Part shown: one piece after another, positions 34,150 through 47,160 of the stretch | How the letters are laid out: every line of letters starts with the position of its first letter | How positions within the stretch are numbered: position 1 is the stretch's first letter | Assembly: GCA_026686845.1 (NCBI GenBank) | Contig: JAIVEN010000024.1 | Coordinates: 6,311,501 to 6,375,500 of the forward strand | DNA length: 64,000 bases | Direction: 5' to 3' | Source of the DNA: Adenanthera pavonina | Lineage: Eukaryota > Streptophyta > Magnoliopsida > Fabales > Fabaceae | The notes under the pieces: generated by a model | What the model was told of the DNA's origin: nothing | Databases searched by the model: none | The model's input: only the letters and a program-made list of their open reading frames with translations | Position numbers and translations under genes: made by a program

Positions 34150-35752
34150 AATTAGACATTAATACAAATTCACTTTGTGGCAATTTATGTTCATTTAACT
34201 ATCAATATTTCCATCTTGATTTTAATTTCATAAATACACTATTTAAAATTTATTTACAAAACCATTTATCAAAGATGAATGATACGCATAAAATATATTG
34301 GTATAATCTTTTTATTCAAATTTAAATTCAAATATTGGTTCATAATGTTCAAAATTATCATAAATATATATATGTTAATTTCTTTATCTAATTTGAATTA
34401 TTAAATTTGTGGACTTATTGGATTTAACTATCATTTTTTCACACTTTATAAATTTGTTTATTAATCTTTTTTTTAAATTAATTGAAAATTTTGGCCAAAA
34501 AAATGAAATTAATTGAAAATGACAAAATATAAATTCAATTTGTTATATATTAAAATATTTTTTATTTAACAACATTAATAAGATGATTTCAAATTGGAGC
34601 GATTTTCATATTCATTAACAAACCACACAATTATAGGAAATTAATATCCTCATTTCTTTCATGAGTTTTAATTGAGATTTAAATGTGATTTTGTAAATAA
34701 TTTTTATTTTTGTTCCCGTAATCAAAAGCTTTCCAATTAATTTTATTGATAGCACTTTATTGACCCATTTCTTCTGCTATTTTTTATTACGGGAATAACT
34801 AATCACATTTCAAATTGATAGCATGGACTAATTTCATAATACGCTTGAGAAATTCTATTCAAACTATTCCCTACATATTGGAATTTATGTTTTAATGTTG
34901 AGTTTTTATTTTAAATTCAATATATGATTTTATGAATCAATCAACAAATTACATTTTTTTCTAAATTCACGTAATAATTTTGTAGCCATATATAATTGTA
35001 TGCAGATTTTTTTATCAAAATTAATCATAATAAATTACAAACATATTTTTCCACCATTTAACATGTATTTTTGAAATCTTGATATATTATATAAATTCCA
35101 ATATGATATATATAAACATAAGTTTAATTAGATTAAAATTTTATTATAAACAACATAGATATAAAATGTTGGTGTGCCCATTTATATTAGAAAAAATAAT
35201 TCGAAATATGTCATAATTACACAAGTAGAGTAATAGATGATCATCCCTTTTATTCCATGATATCCATATTAATTTGATTTATTCTAATTTAAATGCTAAT
35301 GGCATTTCATTTCCCCCTACTATATATACATATATATCATTTGCCTTTCTCCATAATTCTGCAGACCACGTATTGCTATGAAGATGCCATTGTTGATCTT
35401 GGTATGTTTATTTGCTTTTTGTTAATATATCATTTCCCCCTTACTGTTATATCCATATGTTTATTTTGTGGATGGCTGTTCCAGAAATTGTTTTACGGAT
35501 ATGTGTAATATAAAGACAAAGGTTGATCTGTGGTGGTCACATGACTGACATTGGAGTCCAAATATTTTATTAAATGTTTCACCAAGAAGTTAAATTAATT
35601 GAGCAAGTGTAATGGCATGCTGATTTTCATCTATAAAAAAAATATGTTTTCATTTGGATTGATTAAATTGGATATCTGATTTATTTTTTCGTCTTCATTT
35701 ATTTTGATTTGAAATAAGTTTGAAGTCAGTATATTATATTAATGATATGTTA
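34150..35752. other. AT-rich 5' part of the Helitron
   Basis: No clear coding. A possible exon fragment flanked by CTGCAG and GTATGT lies at about 35365-35402, but it is too short to identify. Confidence 0.3.
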
Positions 35753-37359
35753 CTAATATGCAATGTACAAAAAACCGGATCGGACCGGCCGGTTTGACCC
35801 GTAACCGGTGCCTGGTCAGGTCCAGAACAAGTAGGGAAGCCGGCCATTTTGAAAACTGGTCAAAAACCGTATGAACCGGCCTTGAACCAGTAAAACTGGC
35901 GGTTCAGACGATTCAGCTGGTTGGGATTCTTTTTTTGCTTTCCTTTAAATGAGGCAAAACAATGTCGTTTTGCACCTTTTTTTTTTAAAGAAAATCATTT
36001 TATTATAAATTATAATTATATTTTATAAAAGAAAAAAAATCAAAGTAAAAACATATCTAAATACTAAATACCCAATCTCCGTCAATCGCCTCCAATGTGC
36101 TGTCCTACTCTCATCGGCGCCTTCCTCCGTCAACGGTGATAGGTGGTCGAACTTCATTAGTCCATCACAGTGCTTGTTTGAGTCTGTTGGCATCCTTTTT
36201 TCTTTGATTCCGCAGTTCCTCCTTTAACTTTTATCAGTGCTTTCTCATTGGTGTTGCTCTGTCACAGCATTACTCCTCAGTTTAGTAAGCTCTTCTCCTT
36301 CCCAATTTTTCATCACATATGAGTACATTTATCGTCTTAGTTTTTTTTTCTTTTCCTCTATTCTCTTCTTCAATTATGGCCTTTTGTTTCTATGGAAAAT
36401 GTGCCTGTGATTTTCTCTCAATTTTTTTTTGTGATCACTCCATTTTACTTTTTCTTATGTTATTTGTCCTTATGTGAGTAACTAATAGCCTTATGGATAC
36501 CAGTGATTCAAATATTATCTTTTTGTTTGTTATTTTACTATGAAAATATTGGAGGTTGTTGTTCAAAGAAAATGTTTGGGCAAAGGATGCTTAGTTTCTG
36601 GTGTTTGAACTTTAAAGTCCACAAAAATGTTAGACTTAGAAATTTTTACAAAGGTTGATATATAAAATTAATTGGTATTTTAAGGAAAAATATGCAATAG
36701 TTGTTTCTAACTTTCTATACGTTGAAATTTTACTGAATTTTGCTTACAAGTTTAGTTGGACGGTGTGGATATAACATTGCATAGAGATGTTTGGTTTAAA
36801 ATGATTTTCTGCAATGGTACTCATTCTTAAACTGATTCAATAGTTTTATTCTCCAGGCTCTAGTAAATGGCGTTGATGCTACAAACAGAACTGTATGGCT
36901 TGTTCATAATTTTCTAACTTATAAGACTCATTGTACATAATTTAGAAGGAACCAGAGAAATTAAGTTGACGTCCCTCCTCTTCCACTTTATCACACATGG
37001 CTCTCTCTTATTATGCTTCCCTTTTAATAGTATTAATTTTCAAATATTGTGGCCTCCCCCCCATGCACCTACGTAATTGAACATTTAATTAACCACCATG
37101 TGCCACCCTTTGACACTCAAAGCTAGCTAGCTAGCTACCTATCCCAAGAGTCAAGTGTTTTGTATATACTATTGCTTTTGGTGATGTGTATTTGTAAATG
37201 TAAGCAAGGCGAAGATGACTTTGGAATTGAGATATGGATTCAGTTTTATCTTGCCTCTTATTTGTTAATGAGATTTATTTGCAAATGTAAGCTAGCTACT
37301 CTCTTATGATTTTTCTTGCCTCTTGTTTGTTAATGACATAATAATGTCTTGTATTTAAT

Positions 37360-40300
37360 ATGGCTTCAATTTTATGGTATGGATTCAGTATGGATATTTC
37401 GGTTAATACCAATTCTCAAGATGATCAAACTCCCACTTCCAATAATGTTGTTAGTCAAAATACTGGTATTAGCAGTAGTAATGAACTATCATCAGATAAA
37501 CAATCAACAACAGGGGGCTCATCAATGCGTGGGAAAGCTGATCCTACTTGGGAATATTTTGCCTTAAAAAAGTAGGGGAGGACTAATGTATATACATGTC
37601 TTTTTTGTTCATTAGTCTATAGACGAGGTGGAATAAATAGAATGAAGCAACATCTTGCCGGTATTAGTGGTCAAATATCTTCTTGCAAGAAAGTTCCTCA
37701 TGATATACGCCACAGAATGAAAGAGTCCTTGAAAGAAGTGCAATTAAAAAAGAAGCTTGATAATATTCATGAAGAGTATGCTGAGGAAGACAGATGTGAA
37801 ATAGTTCTTGCTCTAACTCGGATATCAAAGGTTCCCAATTCTCGTGGCAAGAGAAAAGCCATTGGGGTAGTTGACAATTATTTTGCCCCAAGGACATCTC
37901 TTGGCTCCTAACCAAGCATTAAAAGTGTATTGTCAAGTAAAGAAGCACAATATAATGCTAAGATGGCCATTTCTCAGTGGGCAATTATCAATTGCATTCC
38001 ATTTAATACAATGAATTGCCCTTTCTTTCAAAAAGTTGTGGATGCAATTGCTGCCATTGGGCCAAGATTTAAAGCCCCTACTGCTTATGATATGAAAGTC
38101 AACTTGTTGGGCGATTGGAGAAAAGAATGTCAGTTACTCATTGAGATTCATCGAGCTAAATGGGAGAGTAATTGTTGTACACTCATGGCTGATGGTTGGA
38201 TTGATGTGAGGCAACGAACATTGATTAACTTTTTAGTTTATTCTCCTAAAGGTATAGCTTTTGTGAAATCTGTTGATACTTCTAATATGGTGAAAGATGC
38301 AAAGTCTTTGTTTGCATTGTTTTGTAATGTTATTGAGTGGGTTGGTCATGAAAACATTACTCATGTGGTGACTGATAATGCAGCCAATTATGTAACATTT
38401 GGCAAGTTAATTAAAGAGAAATATAAGCACATTTATTGGTCTCCTTGTGCTACACACTGCATGAATCTTATCTTGAAAGATATTGCAAGCATGCCTCATG
38501 TATCTGACCTTGCATTAAAGGCATCAAAGATAACTATATTTGTATACAATCATACTGTCTTCTTGTCATGGCTTAGGAAAAGAGAGGGGTGGAAAGAAAT
38601 TGTGCGTCCAAGAGAAACTAGGTTTGCCATGACATTCATCACATTGAATAGTATACATGAGCACAAGCATCACTTACAAGCCTTGGCCGTTGATAAGCAT
38701 TTTGTTGATCATAAATTGTCAAAGACCGCAGCAGGTAGACAATTTAGTGCCATTGTATTAGAAAGAAAGTTTTGGGATGATTGTTATCAAACAGTGAAGA
38801 TTGTGGGTCCCCTTATACGATTGCTAAGAATCGTAGATTCAAATGAAAATCCTTCAATGGCTTATGTGTATGAAGGAATGGTGAGAGCAAAAAAGGCAAT
38901 AAAGAACATGTTTCATAACAAGAAGGAAAAATATAAGCCTTACACAAATATTATTCAATCTCGATGAGATAAGCACTTGAAGAATGATCTACATGCAGCA
39001 GCATATTTGTTGAATCCTGCATTCATGTATAATAAAGAATTTTGTCACAAGAGAAGAATTATGGAATCAATGCTTGATCTATTTGAGGCAAACAGCTCTA
39101 GGGCCTACATTGACATGATAACTTGTTGAATCAAGAAGTTTTGATGATTCCAAATCAACATCCAAGAGCTGGATTGAAGATATCAAAGGAGATCAAAGTG
39201 CTTCAAGTGAAGAATTTGAAGAGTTTTTGCTGCTAGATCTTTTATAGGATCTTTAGTTTTTGTTATGATTGGGTAAAAGATTTTGATTTGAAGAAAAGAT
39301 GTTTTCAAACCTTGATTTTATGTTAAATCTTGACTTATTTGAAAACCACCCACAAACAGACGAAGTTTGAAAGTTTAAACTAAACTGTCATGTTGAAAAT
39401 TCGAACTTTTCTTTTAGAAATTCGAATTTCGAGCTAAAACTGAATAAGTTTGAAGAGATGTCTCTCTGTCAGATGAATTTTGGTCATCCAAAATTCAAAT
39501 TTTCATCAAGTCTGAAAAAAAGCCTTTTTAGTGACAGACGAACTTCACAAAGTCAAAATTCGAATTTCCGACAAAATACAAATTGTGAAAACCAAAGAAA
39601 TTCGTCTAAAACTATGTTAAAGTTCATCTGAAATCAAGAAGAAATTGAGTTTGAAAAATGCGCTCTGACAGACGAACTTTGACTTTGCAACATTCGAATT
39701 TTCATATAAGTCTGAAAGGAGCTTCTTTGAGACAGACGAATTTCATTCTTTCAAAATTCGAATTTCAGACAAAACACAACTTGAGAAAACAGAAGAAATT
39801 CGTCTGAAACAATGTTAAAGTTCATCTGAGATCAAGAATAAATTAAGTTTCAAAACTGGTCTCTGACAGTCGAATTTCACTTTGTCAAAATTCGAATTTC
39901 GAAGAAAGTGATCTACTGTGCCTCTTTGAACGTTCAATGGACAGACGAATTTTGGACATCCAAAATTTGAATTTCGAGGGTACTGTAGAAAATTGAAAAC
40001 ACTGTTCATAATTTACAGAAAAACTTTCCTCTTGAAAATTCGTATGTCACGTTGTGAAAATATTTTATAAGTTTCAAAATTCGAATTTCACTCTATGGAC
40101 AGACGAACTTCTTATTTTAACGTTGGAAGCTTTAACCTTCGGTTCCTTCGAAATTCGTCTGTTGACCAACAAAAATTCGAATTTTAGTGTGTCAGAAACA
40201 TTAAATACGGTTGGTAAACGGATAGTTTTTCAGAGTAACCGTTGGATAACTTCCCCAACGGATAGATTTAGTCTCTAATGGATATTTGAGACCTAAAACT

Positions 40301-41805
40301 ATAAATATAACATCATTTGAAGTTATGGGTAACGAAAAAAAACTTGTATATACCGAATTTCTGCTGAATCTTCTTCTCAAAAGCCTTTACCCTCTCAACT
40401 TTATTATCTGTACTTTAATCTTCATATCTACTCTATTCAAGAGAGTTATATCTTTGTAAACAATTTATTCTTCATCTGAAAGATAGATTTACTTGTGAGG
40501 GGAATTCACAAGGGGATTGGGAAGCACTTAGAGAAAGTGCTTAGAGAGTTTGACAGAGCTCAGAAACAGAGCATACTCGTGTACTGTGGCATTAGCAAGA
40601 AGCCCGTTGAAATTCTTGCTGTATAGTGGATAAATCTCAAGAGTTGTCTTGGGGACTGGACGTAGGTCAAGTGGATAGATCGAACCAGGATAAATCACTG
40701 AGTCTTCCTCTCCTTATCCTTACTTATTAGCTTGCTCTGTTTTACTCGTTGTTTTCATTACACTGTGATATCTTCACCCACTTCACTTTGTGCAGAAAAA
40801 TTTCAATCTTCCCAATTCACCCCCCTCTTGAGAAGTCAGCCTTGCTAATATAACTCAGTTAACAATGTATCATGAGCATCAAGGCTCTTTTAGTCAGGAA
40901 CAAACTATTGCAGCAGCCAATAGATTAGAACCTTGTAAGTATCAATTATAACTCATTTATTATTATTTGTGTATTTGTCATATAAGTATATAATATAATT
41001 GAATGTTGTCTTTTTTATGCAGATAATTGGTGGGACATTTTTGGAGGCAGTGTTCCAGAATTGCAAAAGCTTGCCATTCGTGTTCTTAGTCAAACTTTTT
41101 CTTCTTCTGGATGTGAGTGAAATTGGAGTTTGTTTGAATGCATTCATACAAAAAGAAAAAATAGATTGGAGCATCAATGGTTAAATGATTTGATTTTTGT
41201 TAATTATAACTTGCAGCTGCAATATAGGTAATAACTAGTAAGTTTCAATTATTATGAATCATTCATGTTTGATTATTTTTATTCTTATTCGTCATTAAAC
41301 TTATATTTGAATACTACCTTTTTTTAATTTTTTTTATCAAAGGTCACAATTGAAGAAGAGGAGTTATGATCCCATTGATTATAAATCAACTGACAAAGTT
41401 GATTTCTGGGTAACTGAAGAAGATACAACTCGTGAATTTGATGATGCAGCTCTTCAAAGTGACACTTTGATTCATGAAAACATTACAATTCAATCAGAGA
41501 CTCAAAGAGATAATGAAGGTTTATATTTTCAATTCCATATAGGTTTCTAATATTATAATTATATAATTTCTTAATATATAATCATTAATATTACTTTTTT
41601 CAAACATATAATAGGTAATGAAGATATGAACATTCCAGATCCCCCTCCTTTAGCTTCATTGGATGCTCATAGAGTTGGACCTGATCCCCCTCCTTTTACT
41701 TCATTAGATGCTGACAAAGTTCAACCTGATGTTGCTTCTAGTCCTCTTAATTTGGACTCAACATCGGAAGAATATAATTTGAATGAATTTTATGGTGACT
41801 ATTGA
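37360..41805 (+). pseudogene. hAT transposase gene (BED finger, DUF659, hAT dimerisation), split by solo LTR
   Basis: Would cut and reinsert the hAT element. The ATG at 37360 is the first good start. A BED-type zinc finger follows (DPTWEYFAL, CLFC, MKQHLAG), then a DUF659 core with Asp in LMADGWID and in VVTDNAANY, CATHCMNLILKD, and a C-terminal dimerisation region (NWWDIFGG, LAIRVLSQTFSS). Stops: TAG after FALKK (37573), TAA after TSLGS (37909), TGA after IQSR (38965), TGA in GCE-NWS (41118-41120). The solo LTR sits between codons of YIDMIT and QLTMYHEHQG. Introns with GT..AG ends are inferred at 40935-41022, 41228-41342 and 41519-41614, each restoring the frame. The gene ends EFYGDY-TGA at 41803-41805. 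Confidence 0.9.
39124..40850 (+). repeat. SIRE-type solo LTR inside the hAT transposase
   Basis: 1727 bp starting TGTTGAATCAAG and ending TTGCTAATA (CA decayed to TA), flanked by TAACT at 39119-39123 and 40851-40855, an exact duplication. U3 is an array of CAGACGAA boxes and AAATTCGAATTT palindromes, with a TATAAATATA box at 40300-40309 and the CACCCCCCTCTTG segment near the end. Closest in the window to 59614-61469. Confidence 0.95.
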
Positions 41806-42134
41806 TTGACTGATTATGGTAGATGAATATGGTTATGGTTGTTGATGGTGTTTATTGTGGATGAATTTGGTTGTTTATGAACCCATGTTTATGTTAAATT
41901 GTTAAGTGATGACTGATGAGTATGGTATCAAACTATTGTTTTATCTTAGTTTGAATATCAGTTTTATGATTATGGAAGCATATCTTCTATGTTTTTCATT
42001 TATATTATGTAAAATATATTAATTTATTCACCACCGGTCTGACCCTGGATTGACCTCGGTTCAACTATTGAATCTTGAACCAGTATCATGACCGATTTAA
42101 TGGCTGATTCGATTTTTTGAACCTTGCTAATATG

Positions 42135-42400
42135 TTTAATCTTCATCTATGGGTAACTGATGAAGATGGTTTTGCAACTTTTGTGGTTTTTGTTCATGAG
42201 ATTAGTGTTCTAATGGATTTTTATCTGGTTGAGATGAGGGGCTTATATTATTTTCACATATATAATATTTATATTGTACACACTATTAAATAATTATTTT
42301 TTTGTTTGATTTCAGGAGAATGGTGTTTTAAACGATGTTCCAACTAATTTTGAATGGTTCATTGGAAAGCAATTCATGTTCAAGTTTGTCTAAATTATTT
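42135..42400 (+). pseudogene. RPA-like (OB-fold) remnant of the Helitron
   Basis: Right after the hAT's target duplication an open stretch reads NLHLWVTDEDGFATFVVF. After a probable intron ending TTTGATTTCAG (about 42315), GENGVLNDVPTNFEWFIGK-QFMFKFV follows and then a stop. The pattern D-E-D-G-x-A-T-F-x-x-F followed by a GK-x-F-x-F-K motif resembles the replication-protein-A-like ORF carried by many plant Helitrons. If right, the hAT landed inside this gene and cut off its N-terminal part. The match is short and by eye. Confidence 0.45.
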
Positions 42401-44433
42401 CAATCTGGCTAGAGTTAGTGATGTTTGCACGGTCTCAAGAATATGATTAATTTTGAAAAGTTAATTGAAGCTTCTACTATCATGACATAATTCATAGTTC
42501 ACAAGGCAGAGGCAGAAAGATAATTTGTCATCATGAAGTTGTTTGATTTGTGAATTTTCTATCAAACCTGGTTTATCTTTATGGATTATTATTATTATTA
42601 TTGTTTCAATGAGTTGACAAATTAATTATATATGCTTTATGTTTAATCATTATTACAGACTCATATCTTATCAATGATTTAGAGGCAATGATTTTAGACG
42701 CGAAATCTTGCCAGACTCATTGCTATTTTTAATTAGACTTTATCATGGTATAACTAATCTAATTAGAATAAAGTAATTTAATTTATATTGCATAATAACG
42801 TCAATCACTATTATTAATTTAATTTATGCCTTGTATTTGAATAAAGAAAATTATTTTCCCTTAATTTAGTATTGGTTTAATTACTTAAATTTTACTCCCT
42901 AATCTTATATACATGGAAATTATATAATAACAAATAAATAAAATCAATCTATAATATCCATCACATCCATAACTAAATTAAGGGAAAATATTTAAAATAA
43001 ATTATATGAAAATAATTATTTGTATTTCAAGATAAATTATTCATTCCCCAAATTACCCTTATCCATCATTATTATTAATGCATTTAATTATGTGTCATTA
43101 ATTTTATTATAGTAATAAGTTGGAGATATTGTTGAAAAATCCTTTGATTTGAGACATATTTAAGAAGGTTAACTATATTTTCTGATCAAGTTATTTGTTT
43201 CTTATATATAAGATATATAAATTTTTAATTGATAAATTTAAAGATAAATATAGGTGAAAAAAAACTATACCAAAATTTATTATCAATAATTGACCAATGC
43301 ATATCTTTCACGAAATAAGGCAATATCTTAATTGAAGGTAAATTTCTGATATGCTTTATTAGATATATTTAATTATTACTCTTGATATATGTTGAATAGT
43401 TATGACGCTACATTTATCGAGTCAATCCTTCGATCTAATGCCATTATGGAATTTTTATTTGTAATTAAGCATTCATATTTTAACGAATCAATCATCATTA
43501 TTATGCGATTGGAATATTCTAATTCTTTATGTGTGATAGTGGGTGAGTGGCACACCATCCTCTGTTTGTACTATAAATTATTTATATGCATCCTTCCATA
43601 TGTTGGGAATGTATTTTATTCTTGTTAAGATTTCATTTTCTCCCATTTCTTATACCATGAACGGGAGGTATGTATCACCTCTTAATGATTTTCATTTCCC
43701 ATTTATATATTAAGTCCTGTATAAATTCTTCAAATTGTTTATAAATTATTCTTACTTTAGTCATCTTATAGGTTTTCAATATAATTATAATGGAGCTATT
43801 TGTTAATGGCATTCATCTCCCTCAAGAGTTGATGATTAACATACTTATTTGTTTGCTAGCAATTGATCTTAAGGACAAATGTACTTATTTAAATACAAAA
43901 TCCATGTACTCATCAATTATGTACTCAAATTTTAATTTAAAGGTGAAAATTTAATTTTAATGATATATCCATTTAATTTTAGTTTAATTTGATTTTTACA
44001 ATTTTAGTTTTTTTTTTCTTGCTACCACTATATTTTAATGTACTTAATTAAATACAAAATCCATGTATCCATTTTGTATATATTTATATTCCAAACTCTC
44101 CTTTAATTGTTCAATTGAGGACATTTGATGACCAGTCTTCTTTTTAGTTGACACAACTAAATAAAGGTAATTCATCAACAATTAATATATATTGAAATAA
44201 TTTTCAATTAATTATTCCTTAGCTTTCATAGTAATGATTGATTTTGTTGCTATTCTATCATATAGGAAACAATTTAAATTACTCAAATTATAAAGGGGAA
44301 GGTACTATAATAAAATTTATATTGAATTTTTAATTTTTGAATTCATGTTTATTATCTAGATATATAAATGATACCATTAGAATGGAAACTTATATATTTT
44401 AATATTGTATTCAATATAGAATATTGAGACTTT
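42401..44433. other. AT-rich Helitron interior without recognised genes
   Basis: Non-coding, very AT-rich, with a TTATTATTATTATTATTG microsatellite near 42583-42605. No domain found in either strand. Confidence 0.35.
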
Positions 44434-46960
44434 GTTGATCTTATGCATACATGTCAATATTGTCATGCATATATGTGGTATGAAGAAAGATTAAGAAAGA
44501 ATGTTGTATCAAAGAGTCCTAAATTTGGACGATCAAATTGCCTATGCCTCTTGACCCTCCTATTTCATTGTATACATTGTTACATGGTTTTGATCCATGA
44601 AGCAAGCATTTCAAGCAAAATATTAGAATGTACAATATGATATTTGCATTTACATCCATGGGAGGTAGAGTGGATAAAGACATCAATAGCAATTGGGGAC
44701 CATACATTTATATAATGAGTGGTTAGAACATTCACTTAATTGGCAGCTTATTTCCGGTTAATGGTTCAACTCCTAAATTTGCACAGTTGTATATTTATAA
44801 TATTGAGAATAAAGTATCAAACAAGATAGCTATGATTGGGTATGCTGAGTTGAATATTTTATATCTATTTTTTTTGAATTTTAGATTTTTTTTTATTTAT
44901 TTGAGCAAATAATATAAAATAATATCAATATATTTATCTTTATGTTGCAGATGACCTGATAAAAGACATACTTATGATGTTGAGATTGTTCAGATGTTGA
45001 AGGATATGTTAGATTATAATAATCAACTTGTGTAGACTTTTATATTAGCAAGAGATATTGTAACTGCTGATAACATGTATGAGTTAATGATAAGGCTTTT
45101 GTATAAGTGTGGTAATGATAAGAGAAACTCATCAATTGTATCTTCCACTATAATATCTATTACTATTCCCTTATGGAGTAGGATGATATAGCAATGATAT
45201 TCCACACAATGAAGAGTGAATGGAAGGTACTTTGAAGAGAAGCAAAGTAACATAGAGAGTACTTTGCTTATGAGATACATAAAAGGCAAATTAATTCCTT
45301 AATCCTTTATTCTAGGAAAGTTATTTCAACAGTTTCTGGTTGATGGATATACTATGATAGAAGCATAAGAGCAGGTAAATGACTTAATATCTTAAAGGCT
45401 TTCATATATAAGAAACAACCAAAAGCATTTAAGAGCAGAAATATACGGTGGCTAGCAAATGCTATTCTTAGGGGTGAGACAAATTCATTAACAATAGGAA
45501 AGAGAGTTATCTTACCATCACCATTTGTTGGTGGTGCTCAGTATATTGTTGAAAATTATCAAAATGCTATGGCTATTTGTAGATAGGCCAAATATCCAGA
45601 TCTTTTTATTACATTCACTTGTAATCCCAAATGGCCTGAAATTGATAGATTCTTAGAAGAGCAAAATCTTAAGCCAGAAGATCATGTTAAAATTACATGT
45701 AGAGTTTTCCATATGAAGCTTGATAGGATGATAAAGGACATTCAAACAAATAATATCTTTGGCAAAGTTAGAGCAAGTAAATGGCTTAATATCTTATTCA
45801 ATTGTAAGTTTGTATTATATCTTCTTTTCATTTTAAATAGTATGAATTCATTGTAACATTGTTTTGTAGGCATATATACTATTGAATACCAAAAACAAGA
45901 ACTATCACATGCTCATATATTGGTCTTGTGTGAACAAGATAAAATTCCTACCACAAGGGAGATAGATAAAGTAATATCTGCAGAGATTCCTGACAAGGAG
46001 AAGAACCACAAACTATTTGATACAGTAAGTAATTCCATGATACAAGGCCCTTATGGATTGTACAATCAAAATTCACCATGTATGGTTAATGAAAATTGTT
46101 CCAAATATTATCCCAAAGAATTTAACTCAACTACTATCATTGATGAAAAGGAATTTGTCATATACAAGAGACCAAAGAATGGTTGCTTTGTAATAAAGAA
46201 TGGTGTTCCACTTAACAATTAATATGTAATTCCATACAATCATTTTTTTGTTATTGAGGTATAATGCACACATTAATGTTGAGAGACCTAATCAAGCTAA
46301 ATCAATCAAATACCCCTTCAAGTATGTCAATAAGCGATATGACAAAATAATGGTGGCATTCTTTTGCAATACAAAAGGTTCAAGTGATGATCATGTTCAT
46401 GATGAAATTAAGATGTACAGATTGCAGGTATATATCTCCATGTGAAGCTATTTGGAGAATTCTATCATTTGAAATAAATTATAGGGATCCATCAGTTGAA
46501 AGACTACCATTTTATTTACCAAATGAAAAGACAGTAGTATTTGGAGAAGAACAACCTTTACAATTAGTATTGGATAATAATAAGGAGAACCCTTCTATGT
46601 TTGAAGCATGGTTTTTAGTTTATTCTAAATACAAAGTAAGAAACTTAACATATGCTGAATTCCTTTTTTATTATGTTTATAAGAAAAAATTGCATGAATG
46701 GAGGCCTAGATAGTTTGACTTCTCTATTAGAAAGCTATATCTTGCTCTACCTAGATCTGGTGAAAGATATTACATGCTATTAATGCTAAACATAGTAAAG
46801 GGTGCTACTTGCAATGAGGATTTGAGAACTATTAATGGCATTTGTTATCCTACATATAAAGATGCTTGTTTTGCTGTTGAATTATTAGATGATGACAAAG
46901 AATATATTGATGGTATCATGGAAGCAAGTAATTAGGTATCATCTAAATACTTCATCACCT
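44434..46960 (+). pseudogene. Helitron Rep (HUH nuclease) part of Rep-helicase
   Basis: Would nick and join DNA ends in rolling-circle transposition. N-terminal Cys pairs: HTCQYCHAYMWYEERLRKN (44443). After a badly decayed stretch: GKRVILPSPFVGG, then PDLFITFTCNPKWPEI (about 45598-45645). The HUH motif reads YQKQELSHAHILVL (about 45888-45930), with both metal-binding His present. An intron is inferred at about 45804-45869. Next PTTREIDKVISAEIPDKEKN, NENCSKYYPKEF, and the C-terminal AWFLVYSKYKVRNLTYAEF. Many stops and frame changes (for example 46222, 46442, 46711). All blocks occur in the family order, so identity is secure though the protein is lost. Confidence 0.85.
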
Positions 46961-47160
46961 ATTTTGCACTTTACTTGTATGCAATGTTATTTCACAGCCT
47001 AAGGTTGTGTGGGATATAGTATGGAAGGTTATGTCAAATGACATCCTTTATATGCAAAGGAGTATTACTGATCATGAAGGTACATAACTTTCAGTATGAT
47101 TTTTTTTTGTTTTCAATTATATCTCATATTAATTGATTTACATTCATAACAAATGTAGGG

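Larger units (their letters stand above)
35761..42126 (+). mobile_element. hAT DNA transposon, complete, with 8-bp target duplication
   Basis: The left end CAATGTACAAAAAACCGGAT and the reverse complement of the right end, CAAGGTTCAAAAAATCGAAT, form imperfect terminal inverted repeats. CTAATATG is repeated exactly on both sides (35753-35760 and 42127-42134). Subterminal regions are rich in CCGGT / ACCGG words (35775-35910 and 42030-42110). A transposase gene occupies 37360-41805. A copia solo LTR with its duplication (39124-40855) is inserted in it. Without that, the element is 4634 bp. Confidence 0.95.

Noticed and set aside
35293..35508. 71-codon frame as a captured host gene fragment in the Helitron
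   Set aside because: No recognisable protein; only a short possible exon with splice-like edges, too little to support.
37110..37140. AGCTAGCTAGCTAGCT microsatellite as a regulatory site
   Set aside because: Simple repeat with no further evidence.
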